Source of the DNA: Eubacteriaceae bacterium
GTDB lineage: Bacteria > Bacillota > Clostridia > Lachnospirales > Lachnospiraceae
Direction: 5' to 3'
NCBI GenBank assembly: GCA_902363805.1
Contig: CABJBF010000002.1
Coordinates: forward strand, 434,001 to 498,000
DNA: 64,000 nucleotides
Shown: positions 35,540-44,067 of the stretch, in pieces
How positions within the stretch are numbered: the first letter of the stretch is position 1
Layout of the letters: every line of letters begins with the position of its first letter
Translations under genes and position numbers: made by a program
The notes under the pieces: model-generated
Seen by the model: only the letters and a program-made list of their open reading frames with translations
Databases searched by the model: none
Told to the model about the DNA's origin: nothing

Positions 35540-35610
35540 TGCCGGGGTTGTTGAAATACGTAGCACGTAACAATCCGAAGACATTAAAGTTGTTTTTTGC
35601 CTGGCATCAT
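35536..35610. repeat. Interspersed repeat, copy B, bounded by ATGATGCC inverted repeats
   Basis: ATGATGCCGGG at the left pairs with CCTGGCATCAT at the right across a ~50-nt interior. The interior matches copy A (15349-15414) at 28 of 37 ungapped positions. It begins 4 nt before the end of the preceding gene, so it may double as its terminator. The rest of the 35540-35847 gap holds the rplU promoter and leader. Confidence 0.55.
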
Positions 35611-35732
35611 AATATAATGGTAAATAAATTTTTAATGACATAATACTTTTTTATAATTTATCATGGACTAATGCTTTATTATTGAATGAAAAAAATACTT
35701 ACAGAAAATAAAAATAAATTTTTATAATATGT

Positions 35733-35761
35733 TTGACATCCATATATCTATATGATAATAT
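35733..35761 (+). promoter_or_regulatory. SigA promoter of rplU
   Basis: TTGACA (35733-35738), 17 bp, TAATAT (35756-35761), followed by the L21 leader. Confidence 0.8.
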
Positions 35762-35767
35762 ATATGA

Positions 35768-35840
35768 GTATGCCGCTCAGTGTGGTTATAAGTATTGCTT
35801 TTTGCAATCACCGAAACTGGCGAGTAATGTTAAATAGGAG
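35768..35840 (+). promoter_or_regulatory. Ribosomal protein L21 leader
   Basis: A compact structured 5' leader between promoter and ribosome binding site. ATTGCTTTTTGCAAT forms a perfect small hairpin, flanked by CCGCTCAGTGTGGTTAT and CACCGAAACTGGCGAG segments that can pair outside it. Position and composition fit the L21 leader family of Firmicutes, thought to allow autoregulation by L21. No covariance model could be run. Confidence 0.7.
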
Positions 35841-35847
35841 GTGCCGT

Positions 35848-36156
35848 ATGTACGCAGTTATAGCAACAGGTGGAAAACAGTATAAGGTTTCTGAAGGTGA
35901 AACAATCAGAGTTGAAAAGCTCGGTGCTGAAGCTGGAAGCACATATACATTTGACCAGGTTCTTCTCGTAAGCGGAGACGAAGTTAAAGTTGGTGAACCT
36001 ACAGTAGCTGGAGCTACAGTAGAAGCAACAGTTGTTGGCGACGGTAAGGCTAAAAAGGTTATCGTTTACAAATACAAGAGAAAAACTGGTTATCATAAGA
36101 AAAATGGTCACAGACAGCAGTACACAGAAGTTAAAATTGACAAGATCAATGCTTAA
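35848..36156 (+). CDS. rplU: 50S ribosomal protein L21
   Basis: 102 residues beginning [14 protein letters not shown], with the C-terminal [14 protein letters not shown] motif that contacts 23S rRNA. The start at 35848 follows AGGAGGTGCC; an upstream in-frame ATG at 35752 lies in the leader and is rejected. First gene of rplU-prp-rpmA. Confidence 0.97.
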   Translation: MYAVIATGGKQYKVSEGETIRVEKLGAEAGSTYTFDQVLLVSGDEVKVGEPTVAGATVEATVVGDGKAKKVIVYKYKRKTGYHKKNGHRQQYTEVKIDKINA

Positions 36157-36186
36157 TTTTAGTTAGAGTTTAGAAGGGATTATCTT

Positions 36187-36510
36187 ATGACTAAGGTAAC
36201 AATTTTTAAACAACAGGGTTTATATAAAGGCTTTGAGGTTAGTGGTCATTCAGGATATGCTGATGCAGGTGAAGATATTGTCTGTGCGGCTATTTCAGCT
36301 TTAACCATTAATTGCATTAATTCAATAGAAACATTTACTAATGATGAATTTTTATTGGATACAGATGAAGAAGCAGGGTTAATTCGATTAATTTTTTCAT
36401 ATAAACCTGGCAGTAAATCAGAATTGCTGATTGATTCTCTTGCCCTTGGGTTAAGGGAGATTGAAAACGAAAACAAAGAGTATATAACATTAGATTTTAA
36501 GGAGGTATAG
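36187..36510 (+). CDS. prp: Ribosomal-processing cysteine protease Prp
   Basis: 107 residues. The catalytic His21 in V-S-G-H-S-G-Y-A and Cys33 in [10 protein letters not shown] match Prp (YsxB), which removes the N-terminal extension of L27 in Firmicutes and related bacteria. It lies between rplU and rpmA as usual, 2 nt before its substrate gene. Confidence 0.95.
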   Translation: MTKVTIFKQQGLYKGFEVSGHSGYADAGEDIVCAAISALTINCINSIETFTNDEFLLDTDEEAGLIRLIFSYKPGSKSELLIDSLALGLREIENENKEYITLDFKEV

Positions 36511-36512
36511 CT

Positions 36513-36797
36513 ATGATGAAGATGAACCTTCAGTTCTTCGCTCATAAAAAAGGTGTTGGTTCTACAAAGAACGGTAGAGATTCAGAATCAAAGAGACTCG
36601 GCGCTAAGAGAGCAGACGGACAGTTTGTAAAAGCTGGAAACATCCTTTACAGACAGCGTGGTACAAAGATTCACCCAGGTGTTAACGTTGGCCGTGGTGG
36701 TGATGATACATTATTTGCTACATCAGATGGTATCGTAAGATTTGAAAGAAAAGGAAGAGACAAGAAACAGGTTTCTGTTTATCCTGTAGCAGAATAA
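36513..36797 (+). CDS. rpmA: 50S ribosomal protein L27 precursor with Prp-cleavable extension
   Basis: 94 residues. The N-terminus reads [17 protein letters not shown]. The N-L-Q-F-F stretch before A-H-K-K is the Prp cleavage extension, and mature L27 would begin with A-H-K-K-G, which reaches into the peptidyl transferase centre. GGAGG lies upstream within the end of prp. Confidence 0.97.
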   Translation: MMKMNLQFFAHKKGVGSTKNGRDSESKRLGAKRADGQFVKAGNILYRQRGTKIHPGVNVGRGGDDTLFATSDGIVRFERKGRDKKQVSVYPVAE

Positions 36798-36808
36798 TTA
36801 ATGATTTC

Positions 36809-36845
36809 AAAGCTTCAAATCATTCGTGGTTTGAAGCTTTTCTTT
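36809..36845 (+). terminator. Hairpin after rpmA
   Basis: AAAGCTTCAAA / TTTGAAGCTTT with a 10-nt loop and T-rich tail. It could attenuate transcription between rpmA and obgE. Confidence 0.7.
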
Positions 36846-36898
36846 TATATATAATTTTTGTAACTCTATTAATTTAGTTTGAGATGGAGGTATAAATA

Positions 36899-38182
36899 AT
36901 GTTTGCAGATCGTGCACAGATTTATATTAAATCAGGAAAAGGAGGAGACGGACACGTTTCCTTTAGAAGAGAATTATATGTGCCAAATGGCGGACCGGAT
37001 GGTGGAGACGGTGGCCGTGGTGGCGATATTATTTTTGAAGTAGATAAAGGATTAAATACTTTATACGAATTTAGACATAACCGCAATTACAAGGCTCAGC
37101 CGGGTGAAGATGGCGGTAAGAAGAATAAACATGGAAAAAATGGTGAAGACCTTATTATAAAAGTTCCTGAAGGAACAGTTATTCGTGAAGTCGAAACAGG
37201 TAAAGTTGTGGCTGACATGAGCGGAGATAATCAGCGCGTAACAGTTTTAAATGGTGGTCGTGGAGGAAAAGGCAATCAGCATTATGCTACACCTACTATG
37301 CAGGCCCCTAAATACGCACAACCGGGACAGCAGGCAATGGAACTTAACGTAATTTTAGAGTTAAAGGTTATTGCAGATGTTGGCTTAGTAGGTTTCCCAA
37401 ATGTTGGAAAATCAACACTTTTATCACGAGTAACAAATGCGCAACCTAAAATTGCTAATTATCATTTTACAACTTTAAATCCTAACTTGGGTGTTGTCGA
37501 TTTGCCTGGAGGAAAAGGATTTGTAATTGCAGACATACCGGGACTTATTGAAGGAGCATCCGAAGGTGTAGGTTTAGGACATGAATTTTTAAGACACATT
37601 GAGCGTACAAAGGTGATTATTCATATGGTTGACGCCGCTTCTGTTGAAGGAAGAGACCCAATTGCAGATATTAAGGCAATTAATGCTGAATTAGAAGCAT
37701 ATAATCCTGATTTGCTTAACAGACCACAGGTAATTGCAGCAAACAAGATAGATGCAATTTATGGAGAAAGCAATACTATTATTGATGACATCAAGAAAGA
37801 ATTTGAACCGGAAATTAAGGTTTATCCAATTTCAGCCGTAAGTGGTAAAGGACTCAAGGAATTGTTATATCATGTTAGAGAAATGCTTGATGAATTCGAT
37901 GATGCCCCAACTGTATTTGAACAGGAATATGATCCAAAACAGTTCTTTGACAACGTAGAAGATCCTTATACAGTTGAAAAAATTAAAGATGGTTTATATT
38001 CTATAGAAGGTCCTCGTATTGAAAGAATGTTAGGATATACAAATCTTGAATCAGAAAAAGGTTTTGTATTCTTCCAGAATTTCATGAAGGAAAATGGTAT
38101 CTTAGATGAACTTGAAGCATTAGGTATAACTGATGGAGATACAGTTAAGATATATGGACATGAATTTGATTATTATAAATAA
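36899..38182 (+). CDS. obgE: GTPase ObgE/CgtA
   Basis: 427 residues. The glycine-rich Obg fold (~1-158) is followed by a G domain with G-F-P-N-V-G-K-S-T, D-I-P-G-L-I-E-G and N-K-I-D, and a C-terminal OCT domain (~345-427), the Gram-positive form. It acts in 50S assembly and stress signalling. Its place after rpmA and before yhbY is the conserved order. Confidence 0.97.
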   Translation: MFADRAQIYIKSGKGGDGHVSFRRELYVPNGGPDGGDGGRGGDIIFEVDKGLNTLYEFRHNRNYKAQPGEDGGKKNKHGKNGEDLIIKVPEGTVIREVETGKVVADMSGDNQRVTVLNGGRGGKGNQHYATPTMQAPKYAQPGQQAMELNVILELKVIADVGLVGFPNVGKSTLLSRVTNAQPKIANYHFTTLNPNLGVVDLPGGKGFVIADIPGLIEGASEGVGLGHEFLRHIERTKVIIHMVDAASVEGRDPIADIKAINAELEAYNPDLLNRPQVIAANKIDAIYGESNTIIDDIKKEFEPEIKVYPISAVSGKGLKELLYHVREMLDEFDDAPTVFEQEYDPKQFFDNVEDPYTVEKIKDGLYSIEGPRIERMLGYTNLESEKGFVFFQNFMKENGILDELEALGITDGDTVKIYGHEFDYYK

Positions 38183-38233
38183 TAATTTTCGAAAGAAAGG
38201 AAATTTCATAGTAATGGAATAGGTGAGATAGAT

Positions 38234-38527
38234 ATGACAAGTAAGCAGAGAGCATATTTAAGAAAATTAGCTGCTACAATGGATCCGATTTTTCAGGTTG
38301 GGAAGTCTAGTGTAACACCTGAGCTTACAGAAGCAATTGACGAAGCACTTGCTAAGAGAGAACTTATAAAAATTTCTGTTTTAAAGAACTGCTTTGATGA
38401 TTGTAGAGAAGTCGGACAGGTTATTGCAGAACGTACAAAATCAACTTTAGTAGCTGTTACAGGAAGAAAAATCGTATTATACAGACCGGCTAAAGAAGAA
38501 AAGGATAGAAAAATAATTCTTCCGTAA
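38234..38527 (+). CDS. yhbY: CRM-domain RNA-binding protein YhbY
   Basis: 97 residues: an L-R-K-L-A-x-x-M-D-P-I-F-Q-V-G-K start and a G-R-K-I-V-L-Y-R-P end, typical of the YhbY/CRS1 domain that binds pre-50S particles. It is 15 nt upstream of nadD. Confidence 0.93.
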   Translation: MTSKQRAYLRKLAATMDPIFQVGKSSVTPELTEAIDEALAKRELIKISVLKNCFDDCREVGQVIAERTKSTLVAVTGRKIVLYRPAKEEKDRKIILP

Positions 38528-38542
38528 AATTAAGGTGATTAT

Positions 38543-39733
38543 ATGAAAATTGGAATTATTGGAGGAACATTTGACCCATTACATGTTTCTCATATAAATA
38601 TTGCCAGTGAAGCTAAGAAACAATTTGATTTGGAACAGATTTGGTTTATGTTATCACCTAATCCACCTCACAAGAATTCAGAAACAGTTAATTCTTTTGA
38701 GGTGAGATTTGAAATGCTGAATATAGGATTGAGAGATAATTGTTCGTTTATACCTTGTGATTACGAATATAAGAATGGCTACAGATATACGGCTGATACA
38801 TTGACTTTTCTAAAAAAAGATTATCCTGATAATGAATTTTATTTTATTATTGGCAGTGATTCATTGATGAATATTGAATCATGGTATCACCCTGAAATTA
38901 TTTTTTCCTGTTATACAGTACTTGTTGCAGCAAGAAATGATGGGTCAATGAAAAATATAAATGCAAAAATAACTTCTTTAAAAGAAAAGTATGACTGTAA
39001 TATTGAAGTAATTTTTGTTGAAGCGACAGATATATCTTCGTCTGAAATAAGAATGCATTTGTCAGAACATAAAGATGAAATCCCAAATCAAATATACAAA
39101 TATATTAAAGAACATAATTTATATCAAAATACAAATCAGGTGAAAAGAATGAATCCGGCTGAAATATTAGAAGATTTAAAGAAAGAACTTAATCCGCACC
39201 GCTATGAACATACAATAGGTGTTGCGAATACAGCAAAAAAGATGGCTGAAGCATTGGGTGAGAATCCTAATACGGCATATCTTGCAGGAATACTTCATGA
39301 CTGTGCTAAATGTATTCCGGATGAAGAAAAAGTTAAATTGTGTAAAGATAATAACATCGAAATAACCGATATGGAAATGAAGAATCAATTTCTTTTGCAT
39401 AGTAAAGCGGGTGCCGTTCTTGCTAGAAATAAATACGGAATAAATGATGATGACGTTTTATCAGCAATAACATTCCATACAACAGGAAAGCCTAATATGA
39501 CTTTATTAGAAAAAATTATTTTCTCGGCAGATTATATTGAGCCGTCAAGAAATCAGGCACCAAATCTTGATTATTTACGCAAAATTGCATATTCAGATAT
39601 TGATTTAACTGTATATACAATTTTGAGAGATACACTTAACTATTTAAAATCAAAAGGTAATTCCAAGGATAATATTGATGTAAATACATGTAAGGCATAT
39701 GAATTTTATAAAAATGTTATAGAGAATAGATAA
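38543..39733 (+). CDS. nadD: Fusion of NadD (NaMN adenylyltransferase) and YqeK (HD-domain Ap4A hydrolase)
   Basis: 396 residues joining two usually separate neighbours. Residues 1-~195 are NadD with G-G-T-F-D-P-L-H and I-S-S-S-E-I-R, making nicotinate adenine dinucleotide. Residues ~203-396 are YqeK with H-R-Y-E-H-T, G-I-L-H-D-C-A-K and H-S-K-A-G HD-phosphohydrolase motifs; YqeK cleaves diadenosine tetraphosphate symmetrically. An internal ATG at 39149 (residue 203) at the junction is preceded by AGGTG, so free YqeK may also be made. Confidence 0.93.
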   Translation: MKIGIIGGTFDPLHVSHINIASEAKKQFDLEQIWFMLSPNPPHKNSETVNSFEVRFEMLNIGLRDNCSFIPCDYEYKNGYRYTADTLTFLKKDYPDNEFYFIIGSDSLMNIESWYHPEIIFSCYTVLVAARNDGSMKNINAKITSLKEKYDCNIEVIFVEATDISSSEIRMHLSEHKDEIPNQIYKYIKEHNLYQNTNQVKRMNPAEILEDLKKELNPHRYEHTIGVANTAKKMAEALGENPNTAYLAGILHDCAKCIPDEEKVKLCKDNNIEITDMEMKNQFLLHSKAGAVLARNKYGINDDDVLSAITFHTTGKPNMTLLEKIIFSADYIEPSRNQAPNLDYLRKIAYSDIDLTVYTILRDTLNYLKSKGNSKDNIDVNTCKAYEFYKNVIENR

Positions 39734-39835
39734 ATTAATCATATTTGGATTACTAATTATAATTAATTTGATAGAAATATTATTTTTAAATAAAACAGTT
39801 ATCTTAATTTATAATATAATTACGGAGGAAACAAT

Positions 39836-40174
39836 ATGGAAATCAGAGAGATGGCTAAAATAGCCTATGACGCGTTAGATGATAAAAAAGGTGTAGATAT
39901 TACAGTACTCGATATATCTGAAATTTCTACAATGGCTGATTATTTTATTATTGCCAGCGGAAACAATGATAATCAGGTAAGGGCAATGGTAGATAATGTT
40001 GATGAAGAAATGCATAAAATCGGCAAAAATCCCACTCATATAGAGGGGTATAGAAGTGGTGACTGGGTATTAATGGATTATGAAGATATTATTGTCCATG
40101 TATTTAATAAAGACAATCGTTTATTCTATGATTTAGAGAGAATCTGGCGTGACGGAAAAGTTGTTGAATTATAA
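39836..40174 (+). CDS. rsfS: Ribosome silencing factor RsfS
   Basis: 112 residues with the family pattern D-I-S-E-I-S-T-M-A-D-Y-F-I-I-A-S-G-N-N and G-D-W-V-L-M-D-Y-E-D-I-I-V-H-V-F. RsfS binds L14 and blocks subunit joining during starvation. ACGGAGGAA precedes the ATG; there is a ~100-nt gap after nadD-yqeK. Confidence 0.95.
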   Translation: MEIREMAKIAYDALDDKKGVDITVLDISEISTMADYFIIASGNNDNQVRAMVDNVDEEMHKIGKNPTHIEGYRSGDWVLMDYEDIIVHVFNKDNRLFYDLERIWRDGKVVEL

Positions 40175-40188
40175 AAGAGGTGATATAC

Positions 40189-41499
40189 ATGTGGGCATAT
40201 GAAAGTGTATTTTATCAGATTTATCCACTTGGATTTTGTGGTGCACCATTTGAAAATGATGGTGTATTAGAGCATAGAATCAATAAAGTTTCAGAGTGGA
40301 TTCCACACATTAAGAAACTTGGAGCAAATGCAATTTATTTTTCTCCTTTATTCGAATCAGATACACATGGTTATAATACAAGGGATTACTGCATGCTCGA
40401 TAAACGATTAGGCACAAATGAAGATTTTAAAAATATTTGCCAAGAGCTCCATGAAAATGGTATAAAAATTGTTTTAGATGGTGTATTTAATCATGTAGGA
40501 CGAGGATTTTATCAATTTCAGGATGTCTTAAAGAATAGAGAAAATTCCAGATATAAAGATTGGTTCCACATCAGTTTTGAAGGAAATTCCAATTATAATG
40601 ATGGACTTTGGTATGAAGGCTGGGAAGGTAACTATGATTTAGTTAAGTTAAATCTTGGAAATGAAGAAGTAGTGCAGCATATACTTAATGCAGTCAAATT
40701 TTGGATTGATGAATTTGATATTGATGGAATAAGGCTTGATGTAGCTTATTGTCTTTCACCTGAGTTTCTGCATAGATTAAGAAATTATTGTGATGGATTA
40801 AAAAATGATTTCTTTTTGGTTGGTGAAATGCTTCATGGAGATTACAATCAGCGAATGAATGATTCAATGTTACATTCAGCAACAAATTATGAGTGCTATA
40901 AAGGTTTATATTCAAGTTTTAATTCTATGAATATGTTTGAAATATGCCATTCTTTAAACAGACAGTTCGGACCCGAAAATTGGACTTTATACAAAGGAAA
41001 GCATCTATTTTCATTTGTAGATAATCATGACGTAACAAGAGTTGCAAGCATACTAAGTAATGAAAATCATTTGCCATTGATTTATACATTGATGTTTGGA
41101 ATGCCTGGAATTCCTTGTGTTTATTATGGAAGTGAATGGGGTGAAAAAGCTGATAAAAGTCAGGGAGACCCAGCTTTGCGTCCTTCATTTGAACAGCCAA
41201 TTGAAAATGAATTGTTTGAGCAGATTTCTAAATTAGCTGATATTAAGAAACATTCAAATGCATTAAATTATGGAGATTTTTCTACTATTTTACTTACAAA
41301 CAAGCAATGTGTAATTAAAAGATGTGTTGATACAGAGACTATTTTAGTTTGCATTAATGCAGATGAGAATAATTTTTATGCTAATTTTAATATTTCAGCA
41401 AATTACATTGATTTATTAACTAATAAAGAGTTCAGATTAGAAAATGGCTTTGAAATGGAAGCCTATAGCTCATATATTTTGAAATTAATTTCAGAATAG
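40189..41499 (+). CDS. GH13 alpha-amylase family enzyme (cytoplasmic)
   Basis: 436 residues without a signal peptide. All four GH13 regions are present: D-G-V-F-N-H-V-G, G-I-R-L-D-V-A (nucleophile Asp), L-V-G-E-M (acid/base Glu) and F-V-D-N-H-D-V-T-R. It resembles small neopullulanase/cyclomaltodextrinase-type enzymes acting on imported maltodextrins. I use the ATG at 40189, since the GTG at 40180 lies within the AGAGG ribosome binding site. It is 14 nt after rsfS. Confidence 0.88.
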   Translation: MWAYESVFYQIYPLGFCGAPFENDGVLEHRINKVSEWIPHIKKLGANAIYFSPLFESDTHGYNTRDYCMLDKRLGTNEDFKNICQELHENGIKIVLDGVFNHVGRGFYQFQDVLKNRENSRYKDWFHISFEGNSNYNDGLWYEGWEGNYDLVKLNLGNEEVVQHILNAVKFWIDEFDIDGIRLDVAYCLSPEFLHRLRNYCDGLKNDFFLVGEMLHGDYNQRMNDSMLHSATNYECYKGLYSSFNSMNMFEICHSLNRQFGPENWTLYKGKHLFSFVDNHDVTRVASILSNENHLPLIYTLMFGMPGIPCVYYGSEWGEKADKSQGDPALRPSFEQPIENELFEQISKLADIKKHSNALNYGDFSTILLTNKQCVIKRCVDTETILVCINADENNFYANFNISANYIDLLTNKEFRLENGFEMEAYSSYILKLISE

Positions 41500-41753
41500 T
41501 ATTAAACTATAAATAATTTTATTTCAAATTTAATATCACTTATAATTTGATTATTAGTTTAAACCTGGTATTATATAAATTGAATAGTGAATCATTATTT
41601 TGAGATTGTTCATAATTTCGTTAAAAAATGATTTTATTATATTAAATGTACAAATGGCTAAATTAAATTTTATTGCTTAATTTTGTAATTGAAATTTTAA
41701 ATTTGTATACAATTGAGCAATAATATAATTTTTATGAAAAGAGGTAGATTTAA

Positions 41754-43037
41754 ATGGCAAAGAAGATTGTACCTGTTACATTACTTACAGGTTATTTAGG
41801 TGCAGGAAAGACAACATTACTTAATGAAGTCCTTTCTAATCAGGAAGGATATAAAGTAGCGGTTATTGTTAACGATATTGGTGAGGTTAACATTGATGCA
41901 AGCTTAATAGCTAAAGGCGGACAGGTTACACAGAAAGATGACAATCTTGTTCCACTTCAGAATGGATGTATCTGTTGTACATTAAAGGTTGATTTAATTA
42001 ATCAGATTATTGATTTAGTTTCATCAGGTAAATTTGATTATTTATTAATTGAAGCAAGTGGTATTTGTGAGCCATTGCCAATTGCTCAGTCTATTACTAT
42101 GTTAGACGGTTCTTATGATAAGAGAGCAAAACTTTGCCGTCTTGATAATATTGTAACTGTTGTCGATGTAGCAAGATTAGCAGACGAATTTGGATGTGGT
42201 GAAAATCTTGTTAAAGATGATATTGATGATGAAGATATCGAAAATTTACTTATTCAGCAAATTGAATTTTGTAATACTATTATTTTCAACAAAGTTGATA
42301 CTATTTCAGAAGAACAGTTAAACAAGGTTAAAACTATTGTTAAAACTCTTCAGCCAAATGCTAAGACAATTGATACTAACTACGGAAAAGTTCCTGTAAG
42401 TGAAATTTTAAATACTGAAAGATTTGATTTCGATGAAGCAAGTATGTCAGCAGGTTGGATTCAGGCTCTTGAAAATTATGACGCAGATGAAGACGAACAT
42501 CATAACCACGACGAACACGAGCATGAGGAACACGGTCATCATCATGACGAACATGAACACGAAGGACACGAGCATGAGGGACACGATCATCATGATGAAC
42601 ATGAAAATGATGACCACGGACATCATGGACATCATCACCATCACCACCATCATCATGGAGAGGGTGAGGCAGAAGAATACGGTATCGGAAGTTTTGTATA
42701 TTATAGAAGAAAACCTTTTGCTAAAGAAAAATTTGAAGACTGGATTAATGATATGCCTAAAGGTATTATCAGAAGCAAAGGTATTATCTGGGCAACTGAG
42801 AACAATAATGACGCTTATATGTTTGAACAGGCAGGTAAACAGATTAATATTACAAATGCCGGCAGATGGTATGCTACAGCACCAAGAAGAGTACGTGCTC
42901 AGGCAATGAAAGATGATCCTACATTAGTTAAGGATTGGGACGAAGAAGTAGGCGATCGTATGATTAAATTAGTATTTATCGGTCAGAATCTTGATAAAGA
43001 AGCTATAATTAAATCATTAGATGATTGCCTTGCATAA
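41754..43037 (+). CDS. COG0523 (G3E) metallochaperone GTPase with His-rich loop
   Basis: 427 residues. Walker A G-Y-L-G-A-G-K-T-T, the metal-binding C-I-C-C (C-x-C-C) motif, N-K-V-D and a CobW C-terminal domain identify the family of ZNG1/YeiR/CobW-like metal insertases. Residues ~247-302 form an extreme His/Asp/Glu-rich segment ending in a run of nine His, a probable Zn or Ni buffer. Which metal cannot be read. The 254-nt upstream gap (41500-41753) is A+T-rich; only a 10-bp palindrome TTGTATACAA at 41703-41712 stands out. Confidence 0.88.
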   Translation: MAKKIVPVTLLTGYLGAGKTTLLNEVLSNQEGYKVAVIVNDIGEVNIDASLIAKGGQVTQKDDNLVPLQNGCICCTLKVDLINQIIDLVSSGKFDYLLIEASGICEPLPIAQSITMLDGSYDKRAKLCRLDNIVTVVDVARLADEFGCGENLVKDDIDDEDIENLLIQQIEFCNTIIFNKVDTISEEQLNKVKTIVKTLQPNAKTIDTNYGKVPVSEILNTERFDFDEASMSAGWIQALENYDADEDEHHNHDEHEHEEHGHHHDEHEHEGHEHEGHDHHDEHENDDHGHHGHHHHHHHHHGEGEAEEYGIGSFVYYRRKPFAKEKFEDWINDMPKGIIRSKGIIWATENNNDAYMFEQAGKQINITNAGRWYATAPRRVRAQAMKDDPTLVKDWDEEVGDRMIKLVFIGQNLDKEAIIKSLDDCLA

Positions 43038-43074
43038 AAAACACACTAACGAGAAAGTATTGTAATAACATTAC

Positions 43075-43150
43075 AAAAAGATATCAGTAAAAATGAACAA
43101 ATTTATCTTATTCGATATGAAAATGTTTATTTCAACTGATATCTTTTTTA
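43075..43150. terminator. Long inverted repeat between the GTPase and lexA (bidirectional terminator)
   Basis: AAAAAGATATCAGT at the left pairs with ACTGATATCTTTTTT at the right. The ~46-nt interior is A+T-rich and partly self-complementary. It separates convergent genes. Confidence 0.55.
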
Positions 43151-43185
43151 TATTAGTTTAAATAACATGTTTATATTATGTTAGC

Positions 43186-43803
43186 TTAAACAACATGAGG
43201 TCTATATAATGAATGAACTCTACCTAAAATCTCACAATCAGGGACAATTATTGGATCCATATTGTCATTTTCAGGTTGAAGGCGGATATGGCCATCTTCT
43301 TTATAAAATCTTTTAACTGTAGCAGAATCATCTATTAAAGCAACTACAATATCTCCATTACTTACAGCAGAAGTTCTTTCTACAATAATATAATCATTCT
43401 CGTAAAAACCTACGTTAATCATGCTTTCACCGTGAATCTTCAAAATGAACGTTTCGTTATTAGGTAAAAATTCAGTTGGCAATGCAAAATAATCTTCGAT
43501 GTTTTCAACTGCAAGTAATGGCTCACCTGCAGCAACTCTTCCAACAACCGGAATATTAGACATTTCTCTTCGTGCAAGTCCAAATTCATCATCAATTATC
43601 TCGATAGCACGAGGCTTAGTAGGGTCTCTTCTTATGTAGCCGTTTTCTTCTAAAGTAGCTAAATGTGAATGAACAGAAGAAGTAGAACGCAAACCAACTT
43701 TCTCACAGATTTCCCTAACTGTAGGTGGATATCCTTTTCTTAATATTTCTTCTTTTATGTAATCGAGAATCTGTTGCTGTTTAGCTGTAATCTTACCAGG
43801 CAT
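43186..43803 (-). CDS. lexA: LexA repressor
   Basis: 205 residues from the ATG at 43803, which has GGAGG eight bases upstream; a TTG at 43818 overlaps the ribosome binding site and is rejected. The winged-helix DNA-binding domain occupies ~1-70. The autocleavage site Ala-Gly lies in V-A-A-G-E-P, the catalytic Ser in H-G-E-S-M-I and the Lys in S-A-T-V-K-R. LexA represses SOS genes and probably itself and the divergent yneA-like gene via the boxes at 43946-44023. Confidence 0.96.
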   Translation of the reverse strand: MPGKITAKQQQILDYIKEEILRKGYPPTVREICEKVGLRSTSSVHSHLATLEENGYIRRDPTKPRAIEIIDDEFGLARREMSNIPVVGRVAAGEPLLAVENIEDYFALPTEFLPNNETFILKIHGESMINVGFYENDYIIVERTSAVSNGDIVVALIDDSATVKRFYKEDGHIRLQPENDNMDPIIVPDCEILGRVHSLYRPHVV

Positions 43804-43945
43804 ATGTAATTCCTCCAAATAATATATAAAATTTTAAAATATATTCAAAATCAAAAAAAATTTCAAAATATACTTAACTGTACCATCTAATGTACACCTC
43901 ATATGCTAATTTTATCATATAAGAAAAAATTACGCAACAAAAAAC

Positions 43946-43959
43946 CGAACAAATATTCG
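43946..43959. promoter_or_regulatory. LexA box 1
   Basis: CGAACAAATATTCG, close to the Gram-positive SOS box CGAAC-N4-GTTCG, in the lexA/yneA divergent region upstream of the yneA -35 box. Confidence 0.8.
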
Positions 43960-43968
43960 AAAGCAGTA

Positions 43969-43997
43969 TTGACAAACAAACGTTCGGGTGTTAATAT
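43969..43997 (+). promoter_or_regulatory. SigA promoter of the yneA-like gene
   Basis: TTGACA (43969-43974), 17 bp, TAATAT (43992-43997). LexA box 2 fills the spacer, and boxes 1 and 3 bracket the promoter, a tight SOS repression layout. Confidence 0.8.
43973..43986. promoter_or_regulatory. LexA box 2
   Basis: CAAACAAACGTTCG lies between the -35 and -10 boxes of the yneA-like promoter and matches the box consensus in one half-site fully. Confidence 0.75.
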
Positions 43998-44009
43998 AAT
44001 TATACAAAG

Positions 44010-44023
44010 CAAACAAATGTTCG
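44010..44023. promoter_or_regulatory. LexA box 3
   Basis: CAAACAAATGTTCG lies just downstream of the -10 box, over or after the transcription start of the yneA-like gene. Confidence 0.75.
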
Positions 44024-44067
44024 CGTAATAGCAATAATATAAATATATTATATGGAGGATTTTAAAC

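Noticed and set aside
35752-35847. Upstream in-frame extension of rplU
   Set aside because: It lies in the promoter and structured leader; L21 normally begins at the Met placed after AGGAGGTGCC.
41703-41712. Palindrome TTGTATACAA before the metallochaperone gene as a metal-regulator operator
   Set aside because: It is only 10 bp in very A+T-rich DNA, where such palindromes occur by chance, and it does not match a Zur or Fur box.
42424-42909. Met/Thr-rich open frame on the plus strand and a Met/Val-rich one on the minus strand
   Set aside because: Both are frame shadows of the His-rich repeat-like codons in the metallochaperone gene.
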